A DNA stretch of 6,633 bases from an uncultured Clostridia bacterium (GTDB lineage Bacteria; Bacillota; Clostridia; TANB77; CAG-508): assembly GCA_934167435.1 (NCBI GenBank), contig CAKPKZ010000087.1, positions 1 to 6,633 of the forward strand, written 5' to 3'. Positions within the stretch are counted from its first letter, which is position 1. Each line of letters starts with the position of its first letter. Under the pieces are notes generated by a model. The model had not been told where the DNA came from. It worked only from the letters and a program-made list of their open reading frames with translations, and did not search any database. Shown here piece by piece: positions 1 to 5,984 of this stretch. The translations under genes and the position numbers were made by a program.

Positions 1-647
1 GTTCTTGCTTGGTCTGCTATTGCTCTTGTTATAGCTTGTCTTATCCACCATGTTGCATATGTGCTAAATTTAAAGCCTTTAGTATAGTCAAATTTTTCTA
101 CTGCTTTTATTAATCCCATATTTCCTTCTTGAATTAAATCTAAAAATAGCATTCCTCTACCAACATATTTTTTGGCAATACTAACAACTAATCTTAAATT
201 TGACTCTGCTAATTTTTGCTTTGCTTCTTCTGCATCTTCCTCGCTTGCATTTTCTCCTTCTTTTAATATTCTTTTTGCAAGCTCTAGTTCTTGGTCATAT
301 GTTAGCAGTGGAATTCTACCAATTTCCCTTAAATACATTCTTACTGGGTCATCTACATTTATTCCTTCATAACTTGTTTCTGTTATTTCATCTAATTTTA
401 AATTTTCAACCTCTTTTAAGTCTTCTATATCTGGCTCTTCATCAAAATCATCATCTTTTAGTATATTAACTCCCATTTCTTCAAATGCATCAAATACTTT
501 GTCTATTTGGTCTGGATTAACATCATCTAATTCTTTTGCCAAATCTTCATATGTCATTTTTCCGTTTTCTTTTGCTTTTTTTAAAATATCTTTTACTTTT
601 TCTTGTTCTATTATTTTACCATCTAATTTTTCTTTTTTTTCTGACAT
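1..647 (-). CDS. rpoD: RNA polymerase primary sigma factor RpoD (sigma-70/SigA), 3' end cut off
   Basis: This is the housekeeping sigma factor, which directs RNA polymerase to -10/-35 promoters. The frame opens at ATG 647 and runs without a stop to the left edge, giving 215 visible residues of a protein usually about 360-400 long in Firmicutes. The N-terminus (residues 1-65, with KMTYEDLAKEL at 30-40) fits region 1.1. An acidic linker follows, then DDPVRMYLREIG (99-110, region 1.2). Region 2 begins at LAESNLRLVVSIAKKY (146-161) and includes DLIQEGNMGLIKAVEKFD (170-187) and YATWWIRQAITRAI (197-210), which cover core binding, promoter melting and -10 recognition. Regions 3 and 4 lie outside the window. 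It starts 14 bases after dnaG, so the two genes are almost certainly co-transcribed. The family match is unmistakable; only the missing 3' end limits the call. Confidence 0.97.
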   Translation of the reverse strand, partial: MSEKKEKLDGKIIEQEKVKDILKKAKENGKMTYEDLAKELDDVNPDQIDKVFDAFEEMGVNILKDDDFDEEPDIEDLKEVENLKLDEITETSYEGINVDDPVRMYLREIGRIPLLTYDQELELAKRILKEGENASEEDAEEAKQKLAESNLRLVVSIAKKYVGRGMLFLDLIQEGNMGLIKAVEKFDYTKGFKFSTYATWWIRQAITRAIADQAR

Positions 648-656
648 TTATATTTT

Positions 657-663
657 CACCTCT
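657..663 (-). promoter_or_regulatory. Ribosome binding site of rpoD overlapping the dnaG stop
   Basis: The minus strand reads AGAGGTG nine bases upstream of the rpoD ATG at 647. Two bases of the dnaG stop codon (TAG, 664-662) are part of this Shine-Dalgarno sequence. Ribosomes finishing dnaG therefore sit on the rpoD initiation region, an arrangement compatible with translational coupling. It also supports ATG 647 as the rpoD start. Confidence 0.75.
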
Positions 664-2437
664 ACCTAATTTTAGCTAATCTTATAATTAAATCACTTAG
701 CTCTTTTTCTAAATTTTTCTTTTCCTCAAGAAGTGGATTTTCATCTAGCAATTCTAAAATTTCTAATTTTCTCTCATTGAGTTTTTCCTTTTCATAACTT
801 TGTAATATATCATCAATTGCTTTTTCATAATTTTGAATCTCTAAATCGTCTACCATTATACTTGTAATATGATTTTGTTCTTCTTCTGATAGCATGTCTA
901 TAATACTGTTAATATTACTATTTCCTTTTTCAAATTCTTCATACAGTTTTTTAAATATTTTACGGTTTAAATCATATTTTAAATCGTCTGGTTTTATGTT
1001 TTGCTTTATAATTTGAAAAATATTTAAATTACCTGTTAGTAATAAAGATAAAATTGTATTTTCTCTATTTTTTATTGCCTCAGAAACTTCTTTTTCTTCT
1101 TTAATTTTTTTCAACACTGGTTTAGTTTTTTCTAATATTTTTTCTCCTTTTGAATTAGAATATGTTAGTTTGTTAACTTCTGCATATATTGCTTCTTGAG
1201 AAATATCATATGTTTGAGCAATTTTTTCTATATAAACTTCTTTTTCTATTGTGTTGTCTATGTTTGAAATTAATTTAGCTATTTCGTTTAAAAACTTTAT
1301 TTTATCTGTTGCATTTTCTAAATTTAAGTTTTGTTTTAATATTTTTGCTTTAAATTCTATTATAGAAATGGCTTTATCCATTAAGTTATTAAACCTTGCA
1401 TTTCCATATTTTATAACATATTCATCTGGATCTTTAGCACCTTCCATTTGTAAAATTCTTATGTCACATCCCATGTTTTTTAGTATTTCTACTGATCTTA
1501 TTATTGCTGTTTGACCTGCTCCGTCTGAGTCAAATCCTAAAATTATTTGTTCTGAATTTTTTCTTAATAACCATCCTTGCTGTTGGGTAAGTGCTGTTCC
1601 TAGTGCTCCAACTACATTTGTTATTCCTCTTTGGTGTAAAGATATAACATCCATATAGCCTTCTACTATAAGTATTTTCTTTAGTTCTCCTTTTTTGGCT
1701 ACATTTAGTCCAAATAAATTTCTTCCTTTACTGTATACAATATTTTCTGGTGAATTTATGTATTTTGGTTTGGAGTCATCTAACACTCTTCCTCCAAATG
1801 CTATAACTCTTCCTCTTGCATCACATATTGGAAACATTAGCCTATTTCTATATCTATCTATGTATCTACCATTATCATTTTTATTTACTAATCCTGTTTC
1901 TAATATTTCTTTTTCCTGAAATCCTTGCTTGTGCAATGCTTGATATAACTCATCAAATTTACCTGAAAAACCTATTTTAAATGATTTTAATATTTCGTTA
2001 CTTAGTTTTCTTTTTTTAACATATTCCTGTGCTATTTTGGCCTCTGGTTTGTATAAGTTTTGATGATAAAATTCTGCTGCAAATTCATTTACTTTTAATA
2101 CTTTGGCTTTTAATTCTTCTTTTGCAGAATCTACACTGTTTTCTATTGTTGGTAATTGTATATTTGCTTTTTGTGCTAACATTTGAACAGCCTCTATAAA
2201 GGTTATTCCTTCTATTTTGGTTAAAAATGTATATACATTACCGCCAACTCCACATCCAAAGCAATGGAATATTTGTTTATCTGGTGAGACAGAAAAAGAA
2301 GGTGATTTTTCATTATGAAATGGGCATAGTCCAAAGAAATTTCGTCCGCTTCTTTTTAAATGTACATATTGTGAAATTACATCTACTATATCATTTGACT
2401 GTCTTACTTCTTCTAATATTTCTTCACTATACCTCAA
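662..2437 (-). CDS. dnaG: DNA primase DnaG
   Basis: DnaG synthesises the short RNA primers for lagging-strand replication in association with the replicative helicase. The 591-residue length is normal. The N-terminal CHC2 zinc-binding domain has C38, H41, C59 and C62 in FGLCPFH and FHCFGCGVGGN. The polymerase core starts around RYRNRLMFPICDARGRVIAF (194-213). The TOPRIM domain carries EGYMD (259-263) and DSDGAGQ (303-309), whose acidic residues bind catalytic metal, followed by DPDEY (337-341). The C-terminal 150 residues or so are Lys/Glu-rich helices, expected for the helicase-interaction domain, and diverge quickly in this family. The start is TTG at 2437, chosen because the protein then begins MRYSEEILEEVR like other DnaG proteins and because AGGAG lies five bases upstream. 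rpoD follows after 14 bases. Confidence 0.98.
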   Translation of the reverse strand: MRYSEEILEEVRQSNDIVDVISQYVHLKRSGRNFFGLCPFHNEKSPSFSVSPDKQIFHCFGCGVGGNVYTFLTKIEGITFIEAVQMLAQKANIQLPTIENSVDSAKEELKAKVLKVNEFAAEFYHQNLYKPEAKIAQEYVKKRKLSNEILKSFKIGFSGKFDELYQALHKQGFQEKEILETGLVNKNDNGRYIDRYRNRLMFPICDARGRVIAFGGRVLDDSKPKYINSPENIVYSKGRNLFGLNVAKKGELKKILIVEGYMDVISLHQRGITNVVGALGTALTQQQGWLLRKNSEQIILGFDSDGAGQTAIIRSVEILKNMGCDIRILQMEGAKDPDEYVIKYGNARFNNLMDKAISIIEFKAKILKQNLNLENATDKIKFLNEIAKLISNIDNTIEKEVYIEKIAQTYDISQEAIYAEVNKLTYSNSKGEKILEKTKPVLKKIKEEKEVSEAIKNRENTILSLLLTGNLNIFQIIKQNIKPDDLKYDLNRKIFKKLYEEFEKGNSNINSIIDMLSEEEQNHITSIMVDDLEIQNYEKAIDDILQSYEKEKLNERKLEILELLDENPLLEEKKNLEKELSDLIIRLAKIR

Positions 2438-2442
2438 TTTTT

Positions 2443-2449
2443 CTCCTCT
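2443..2449 (-). promoter_or_regulatory. Ribosome binding site fixing the TTG start of dnaG
   Basis: The minus strand reads AGAGGAG ending five bases before TTG 2437. The nearest upstream ATG (2456) is out of frame and would run only nine codons to a TAG at 2429-2427. The Shine-Dalgarno position and the conserved DnaG N-terminus therefore agree on the rare TTG start. TTG initiation may keep primase synthesis low. Confidence 0.75.
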
Positions 2450-2464
2450 CTTTCATAATAATAT

Positions 2465-2483
2465 CGCATAATTATATTATTCG
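2465..2483. promoter_or_regulatory. 19-base imperfect palindrome in the dnaG leader (candidate operator)
   Basis: The plus strand reads CGCATAATTATATTATTCG, which is CG-N-ATAAT around a three-base centre with ATTAT-N-CG on the other side. Seven of eight positions pair between the arms. It overlaps the candidate -10 box of the dnaG-rpoD promoter, the usual place for a repressor site. In DNA this AT-rich an AT palindrome alone means little; the flanking CG dinucleotides make it more notable. No regulator can be assigned. Confidence 0.35.
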
Positions 2484-2499
2484 ACGTATTTTACATAAA
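2471..2499 (-). promoter_or_regulatory. Possible sigma-70 promoter for dnaG-rpoD
   Basis: On the minus strand a perfect TATAAT (2476-2471) lies 34 bases upstream of the dnaG TTG. With a 17-base spacer the -35 position reads TTTATG (2499-2494), only three of six matches to TTGACA. A promoter is required in this 130-base gap because a terminator lies immediately upstream. The exact boxes are uncertain, since TATAAT-like strings are common in such AT-rich DNA. Confidence 0.4.
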
Positions 2500-2512
2500 T
2501 CCTTCTTAATAA

Positions 2513-2563
2513 TAAAAAAAGTATAAAACTTTACATTATTTTGTAAAGTTTTTATACTTTTTT
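2513..2563 (-). terminator. Rho-independent terminator after thyX, probably active in both directions
   Basis: The arms 2515-2535 and 2542-2563 pair over their full length with one bulged base, around a six-base loop (2536-2541). The stem starts seven bases after the thyX stop. On the minus strand the hairpin is followed by a run of seven T (plus-strand A at 2514-2520). On the plus strand it is followed by six T (2558-2563), so it could also stop antisense transcription. It ends the thyX operon and insulates dnaG-rpoD from it. Confidence 0.9.
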
Positions 2564-2569
2564 GTCTAT

Positions 2570-3721
2570 TTATATTAATCTATTTATTGCACCTTTAGCT
2601 CCAAACACACATGGGCTTTTGCATTTCCACCCCGGAAATGTACAACGTGCTCCTTTGGAATATGGTAGTAAATAGTTATATACGTCTTCATTTGTTTGCT
2701 TTGTATAATTTAAATACTTATTCATTGTTTCTATTGTTTGCTCCATTATTTCTAATTGTGCAGCTCCACAAATACGTTCTGTACATTTTAAAACAAAGTT
2801 TTCTACTGTTCCTCTTTCGTTTATTTTTAATAACATACCTTGTGGATAATATTCTTCTAATGATGAAATATCTTTTATCCATTCTTTTTCTAAATTTGTA
2901 TTTCTTATTACTGGTGGTATGTAATATTTAGGAGTTTCTAGCAAACTAACTTCATAGTAAAGTGTTCTATGTCTTTGAGCTTGTGCAAGTTCTGCAAAAC
3001 TTGCCTCGTATGTTGTACAATAATTTTCTCCAAATTCTTCTTTTCTATTTTTTCTTTTGGCAAAGAATGATAGCTCTCTTTTTTTCATGTCTGCATCTAA
3101 ACCTTCTATTTTTAAGTCTGGTAAAGCTTTTATAAATTCTTTAAATACATCTTTTAATTTTATATCAAATTTACTGTTTTTTTCTTCGTTATTTATATAA
3201 TTTTCAAAAAAATGAATTATATAGTTTAGTTGTCCAAAGTTTACTGTATATTCCATTACTGTTGCTGGCGTAAATACACTTATTAAATATCTTGCATTTT
3301 CTTGTGCTAACTTTTGAACTCTTTTCTCTTCTATATTTGGATATTTTTTGCTTATTTCTTTTTTATAAATTTCTATCCATTTTTCATATAAATTTTTTTC
3401 TTCTTCAGATGGATCCATTTTTGTATATCTTGCTGACTTTTCAGAGGTATTGTACATTTTTTCGTTATTTAATATCATTGCTAATATTTTTGGTATTCCT
3501 TCTAAGCTTAGATTATATGTAGGATGGTTAAATACACTGTGATGTCCAGATTTTAAAGTCATATTTGATCTTTTTACTGTTTTTTCATCTGGCTCATTAA
3601 ATAAAGTTTCTAATGTATCTGGCAAATAACATATTCCAGCTGATTTACCTGAAAAGTTTAGTGCTTCTTGCTTTGTTAATTCATATCCTACTTTAGTAGA
3701 TGCTATAATATTTATTTTCAT
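2570..3721 (-). CDS. thyX: Divergent, internally duplicated flavin-dependent thymidylate synthase (ThyX)
   Basis: ThyX makes dTMP from dUMP with FAD, NADPH and methylene-tetrahydrofolate, replacing ThyA. Typical ThyX has about 220-250 residues and works as a homotetramer; this chain has 383 and appears to hold two ThyX-like halves. In the first half, AGICY (28-32) and GHHSVFNH (59-66) match the ThyX N-terminal region. SARY (96-99) matches the end of the ThyX signature, but the RHR position reads N85-N86-E87. ENARYL (141-146) and YTVNFGQLNYIIHFF (158-172) match the C-terminal ThyX helices. In the second half, AQRHRTLYYEVSLLETPKYY (248-267) keeps RHR (250-252) but lacks SxRY. ENFVLKCTERICGAAQLEI (307-325) matches the C-terminal helix. 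The tail has three cysteines (C360, C367, C371). The ATG has GGGAGGA seven bases upstream, inside the end of the preceding gene. The family is clear; whether it is catalytically active is not shown. Confidence 0.85.
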   Translation of the reverse strand: MKINIIASTKVGYELTKQEALNFSGKSAGICYLPDTLETLFNEPDEKTVKRSNMTLKSGHHSVFNHPTYNLSLEGIPKILAMILNNEKMYNTSEKSARYTKMDPSEEEKNLYEKWIEIYKKEISKKYPNIEEKRVQKLAQENARYLISVFTPATVMEYTVNFGQLNYIIHFFENYINNEEKNSKFDIKLKDVFKEFIKALPDLKIEGLDADMKKRELSFFAKRKNRKEEFGENYCTTYEASFAELAQAQRHRTLYYEVSLLETPKYYIPPVIRNTNLEKEWIKDISSLEEYYPQGMLLKINERGTVENFVLKCTERICGAAQLEIMEQTIETMNKYLNYTKQTNEDVYNYLLPYSKGARCTFPGWKCKSPCVFGAKGAINRLI

Positions 3722-3724
3722 ATT

Positions 3725-4625
3725 TTATTCCTCCCATTTTGGTACATATTCTTCTTCGTGTTCTCCTAAGTCTTGCATATACCCATTTTTAAAATTTAAT
3801 TTGTATACATAGTTTTCTATTTTTTTGTATTCTTCTTTTGTTAATTTTCTGTTTAATTTTTCCACATTTTTAGCCATGTATGTAGGAAAATATTGTGCCA
3901 TAATACTTACATATACATCCTCACTAATATTTTCTTTTATCCACTTTAAAACTATTTTACTATTTAATATATTGTTTGGCAATATTAAATGTCTTATTAT
4001 TACACCCTTTTTTATAACGCCTTTTTCATTAAATTTAGGAGCTCCTACTTGTCTATACATTTCTTTTATTGCTGTTTTTGCAATTTCGAAGTAATTTTCT
4101 ACTTTGGAATATTGCTTAGCTATTTTGTTATTTGCATATTTTAAATCTGGTAAATATATGTCTATATATCCTTCTAGCAATTTTAGTGTCTTTACTTCTT
4201 CATAGCCATTTGTATTGTATACTATTGGTATATGTAATCCATTTTTTCTTGCAATTTTAATTGCTTCTATAATTTGTGGCACATAACTTGTTGGAGTTAC
4301 TAAATTAATATTCTCTACATTTTTTTCTTGTTGCTTTATAAATATATTTGCAAGTTCATTTATTGATATTTCTTTTCCTTTTCCGCATTTGACTTATTTC
4401 GTAATTTTGGCAATAAACACAATTCATATTACAATTAGAAAAAAATACTGTTCCCGATCCATTTTTGCCACTTATACATGGTTCTTCAAAATCGTGTATT
4501 GAGTATAACCCTATTTTTACTGTATCTTTTGATTTACATCTTCCTATTTGATTTTTATTTCTATTTATTTTGCACTTATGTGGACATATTGTACACTCGT
4601 TTAATAATTCTATCATTTTACCCAT
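3725..4625 (-). pseudogene. PflX-like radical SAM protein (COG1313 type), interrupted by a frameshift
   Basis: Two reading frames together make one radical SAM enzyme related to pyruvate-formate-lyase activases; the substrate of this subgroup is not known to me. The first frame (ATG 4625 to TGA 4358-4356) has an N-terminal cysteine set, CTICPHKC (11-18) and C30. It continues with EEPCISG (47-53), then GSGTVFF and CNMNCVYCQNYEISQ (65-79), whose C65, C69 and C72 would bind the SAM-cleaving 4Fe-4S cluster. The match then stops. In the other frame, from TGC 4387 onward, it resumes as CGKGKEISINELA, then INLVTPTSYVPQIIEA, IRHLILPNN, VSIMAQYFPTY and a C-terminal EEYVPKWEE. Dropping one base in the AAA run at 4388-4390 gives 299 residues, the normal family length. 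The second frame has no credible start of its own: GTG 4282 is the internal Val of SYVPQ and lacks a Shine-Dalgarno site. The gene overlaps its upstream neighbour by eight bases. ATG 4616 is an alternative start. Confidence 0.88.
3729..3735 (-). promoter_or_regulatory. Ribosome binding site of thyX within the end of the radical SAM gene
   Basis: The minus strand reads GGGAGGA seven bases before ATG 3721. It is formed by the last Trp and Glu codons of the upstream gene, whose TAA (3727-3725) falls between the site and the thyX start. The compact arrangement fits translational coupling. If ribosomes terminate early at the upstream frameshift, thyX must rely on this strong site alone. Confidence 0.8.
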
Positions 4626-5283
4626 CTACTTTTTCAACATATATTTGTTCATTTTTATATTTTAATGTAATTTTTTTGGTTGTGAATTTTTCCATATTAT
4701 TTTTTAATACTTCTATTGTTTTTCTTTCTACTTCGTTTGTATCTAATGTTGCAATAATTTCTTCTTTTAAGTTTTTTACCAATACTTCATTTTGCTCGTA
4801 TTTTGAATAATCTTCTAAATATTCTAATATTTCTACTTCATATCCATTTTTAATTTTTGTAATTTTGTTTACAAAAAAGTTATCATCATTTTCATCTGTT
4901 TGTGTTTCACTTGCTATATATTTATTATCCTCTTTATTATATTTAAAGATTTCTGTTCCTTCTTTTGGATATTCTTTAGTTAATTTTTCTCCAAATAATT
5001 CTGTTTGTTTGTTTTTTATTTGGTCATATGATAATTCATATTCTTCCGAATTCTTTTTTACTACTTCCCATACCCATTTTTCTGGTGCTTCATTGATACT
5101 GTTAAATTTAGGTAATGCTTCATCTGTTACTTCTTTCCAACAATATATTTTTGATATATATTCTTCTATTTTATTTACATCTTCTATTTTTATTTGATTA
5201 TTTACTACTATTACATATTTATATATTGCCATTGATATAAATATTATTAATAGTACTATTATTATTGCAATCATCTTTTTCAT
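4618..5283 (-). CDS. Hypothetical membrane-anchored extracytoplasmic protein
   Basis: I do not recognise this family. The 221-residue protein begins MKKM followed by a hydrophobic stretch at about residues 4-28 (IAIIIVLLIIFISMAIYKYV), which fits an uncleaved signal anchor. There is no lipobox cysteine. The remainder is hydrophilic, Lys/Glu-rich and probably faces outside. It contains aromatic, weakly motif-like segments (IYCWKEVTDEALPKF, 46-60; EKWVWEVVKK, 68-77; GYEVEILEYLEDYSKYE, about 147-163) and one cysteine (C48). The start is well supported: AGGAGG (5297-5292) lies eight bases upstream and a strong promoter just before that. It is the first gene of an operon with the radical SAM gene and thyX, overlapping the former by eight bases. 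Nothing links its role to thymidylate synthesis. Confidence 0.85.
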   Translation of the reverse strand: MKKMIAIIIVLLIIFISMAIYKYVIVVNNQIKIEDVNKIEEYISKIYCWKEVTDEALPKFNSINEAPEKWVWEVVKKNSEEYELSYDQIKNKQTELFGEKLTKEYPKEGTEIFKYNKEDNKYIASETQTDENDDNFFVNKITKIKNGYEVEILEYLEDYSKYEQNEVLVKNLKEEIIATLDTNEVERKTIEVLKNNMEKFTTKKITLKYKNEQIYVEKVDG

Positions 5284-5326
5284 TTAATAAGCCTCCTACT
5301 AATTACTATAATTGCTTATTTAGATG

Positions 5327-5355
5327 ATTCTATCACATGAATTTTTAAATATCAA
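5327..5355 (-). promoter_or_regulatory. Strong sigma-70 promoter for the thyX operon
   Basis: The minus strand reads TTGATA (5355-5350), a 17-base spacer, then TAGAAT (5332-5327). Each hexamer matches consensus at five of six positions, and a TG one base before the -10 adds an extended -10 element. Transcription should begin near 5320, leaving a leader of about 37 bases with AGGAGG eight bases before the ATG. The -35 box contains the TGA stop codon (5354-5352) of the upstream amidase gene, so the two units abut with no spare DNA. Confidence 0.8.
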
Positions 5356-5849
5356 TACATTTTTACTCCATTTATATGTATAAATCTAATTTTTTTAAAT
5401 GTATATTCTGAAATTGGTTTATTGTACAAATCTATTGTGTGTGTTGCAACATATATATTTTCTAAATTATTTGGATTTTGTATATTTATAATAACTAATG
5501 TATGTCCAAAGGTTTTTCCATCGAATGATAATTGAGCTATATCTCCAATTTCAATATTTTGCTGAGCAACATTTATTCCATATGGTCCAACAGATTTATT
5601 GTTAATTAAAAAATTGTACAAAAACTCTACTCCACTCCATGATGGTGATTTTCTATTTCCGTCAATATAATACCAACCATTATTTAGGTTGTAATTCATT
5701 ATTTTGCTTCCTGCATGTATGCATTGCGAGGCAAAACTTGTGCAGTCTCCTCCCACATTGTCAAAATTATAATATACTGGGTTTCTGGCTAATGCCCATT
5801 TGCTTGCGTATTCTAACACTTTTTGCCTGTTATATTTTATTTTTTTCAT
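5352..5849 (-). CDS. Leaderless Amidase_6-type (papain/NlpC-like fold) amidase, possible peptidoglycan lysin
   Basis: The 165-residue protein matches the putative amidase domain found in Firmicute cell-wall enzymes and some phage lysins. GGDCTSFASQCIHAGS (33-48) supplies the likely nucleophile C36. SPSWSGVEFLYNFL (68-81), GDIAQLSF (102-109) and FGHTLVI (114-120, likely catalytic H116) follow. VATHTIDLYNKPISEY (134-149) is the typical closing motif, with H137 and D140. Catalytic assignments come from the family pattern. The whole chain is the domain: there is no signal peptide, membrane segment, propeptide or wall-binding repeat. It would therefore have to be released by lysis or a holin, or act inside the cell. 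ATG 5849 has AGGAG six bases upstream. The gene lies after the terminator of the fibre-like gene, so it probably has its own promoter in 5850-5910, where I find no convincing pair of boxes. Confidence 0.85.
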   Translation of the reverse strand: MKKIKYNRQKVLEYASKWALARNPVYYNFDNVGGDCTSFASQCIHAGSKIMNYNLNNGWYYIDGNRKSPSWSGVEFLYNFLINNKSVGPYGINVAQQNIEIGDIAQLSFDGKTFGHTLVIINIQNPNNLENIYVATHTIDLYNKPISEYTFKKIRFIHINGVKMY

Positions 5850-5910
5850 GTTTTTCTCCTAATTTTTTTATATTATTAATATTCAGGTTTTATTTTTTTG
5901 TTACTTTTGT

Positions 5911-5963
5911 AAAGAAAAAAACTAGTTAAATTTCTCATTTTTATTTGAGAATTTTTAACTAGT
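5911..5963 (-). terminator. Rho-independent terminator after the fibre-like gene
   Basis: Arms 5921-5937 and 5946-5963 form a 17-base stem, beginning ACTAGTTAAA on one side, with one bulge and an eight-base loop (5938-5945). On the minus strand the stem is followed by TTTTTTT interrupted by a C, then TTT. It starts about 20 bases after the TAA of the gene at 5985. The plus-strand exit is not T-rich, so it should work only for leftward transcription. Confidence 0.88.
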
Positions 5964-5984
5964 TCTTATACAATTTATGTTGTT

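Noticed and set aside
200..469. Plus-strand open frame rich in Leu and Phe, looking like a membrane protein
   Set aside because: It is the reverse of the Lys/Glu-rich rpoD coding sequence. AT-rich genes routinely give Leu/Phe/Ser-rich antisense frames, and no ribosome site precedes it. The same holds for the other plus-strand frames over dnaG, thyX, the radical SAM gene and the amidase.
2427..2456. Nine-codon leader peptide (ATG 2456 to TAG 2427) spanning the dnaG start
   Set aside because: It has no Shine-Dalgarno site of its own and simply reads through the dnaG ribosome site. A chance open frame is the simpler explanation.
2465..2483. Assignment of the palindrome as a PerR or Fur box
   Set aside because: Those boxes have a single central base between the AT half-sites, whereas this one has three. 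dnaG-rpoD is also not a typical target.
3725..4282. A separate gene starting at GTG 4282
   Set aside because: The GTG is the internal Val of the conserved SYVPQIIEA stretch, no Shine-Dalgarno site precedes it, and the frame continues upstream with family-matching sequence as far as the frameshift.
4356..4358. TGA read as a sense codon to explain the interrupted radical SAM gene
   Set aside because: The downstream family match is in a different frame, so readthrough would not restore it. Trp is encoded by TGG here, and the amidase gene ends at TGA.
4376..4393. Programmed -1 slippage on the A-rich heptamers after the cluster motif
   Set aside because: The required change is +1 (or -2). A -1 shift at these A runs would not enter the frame that carries the rest of the enzyme.
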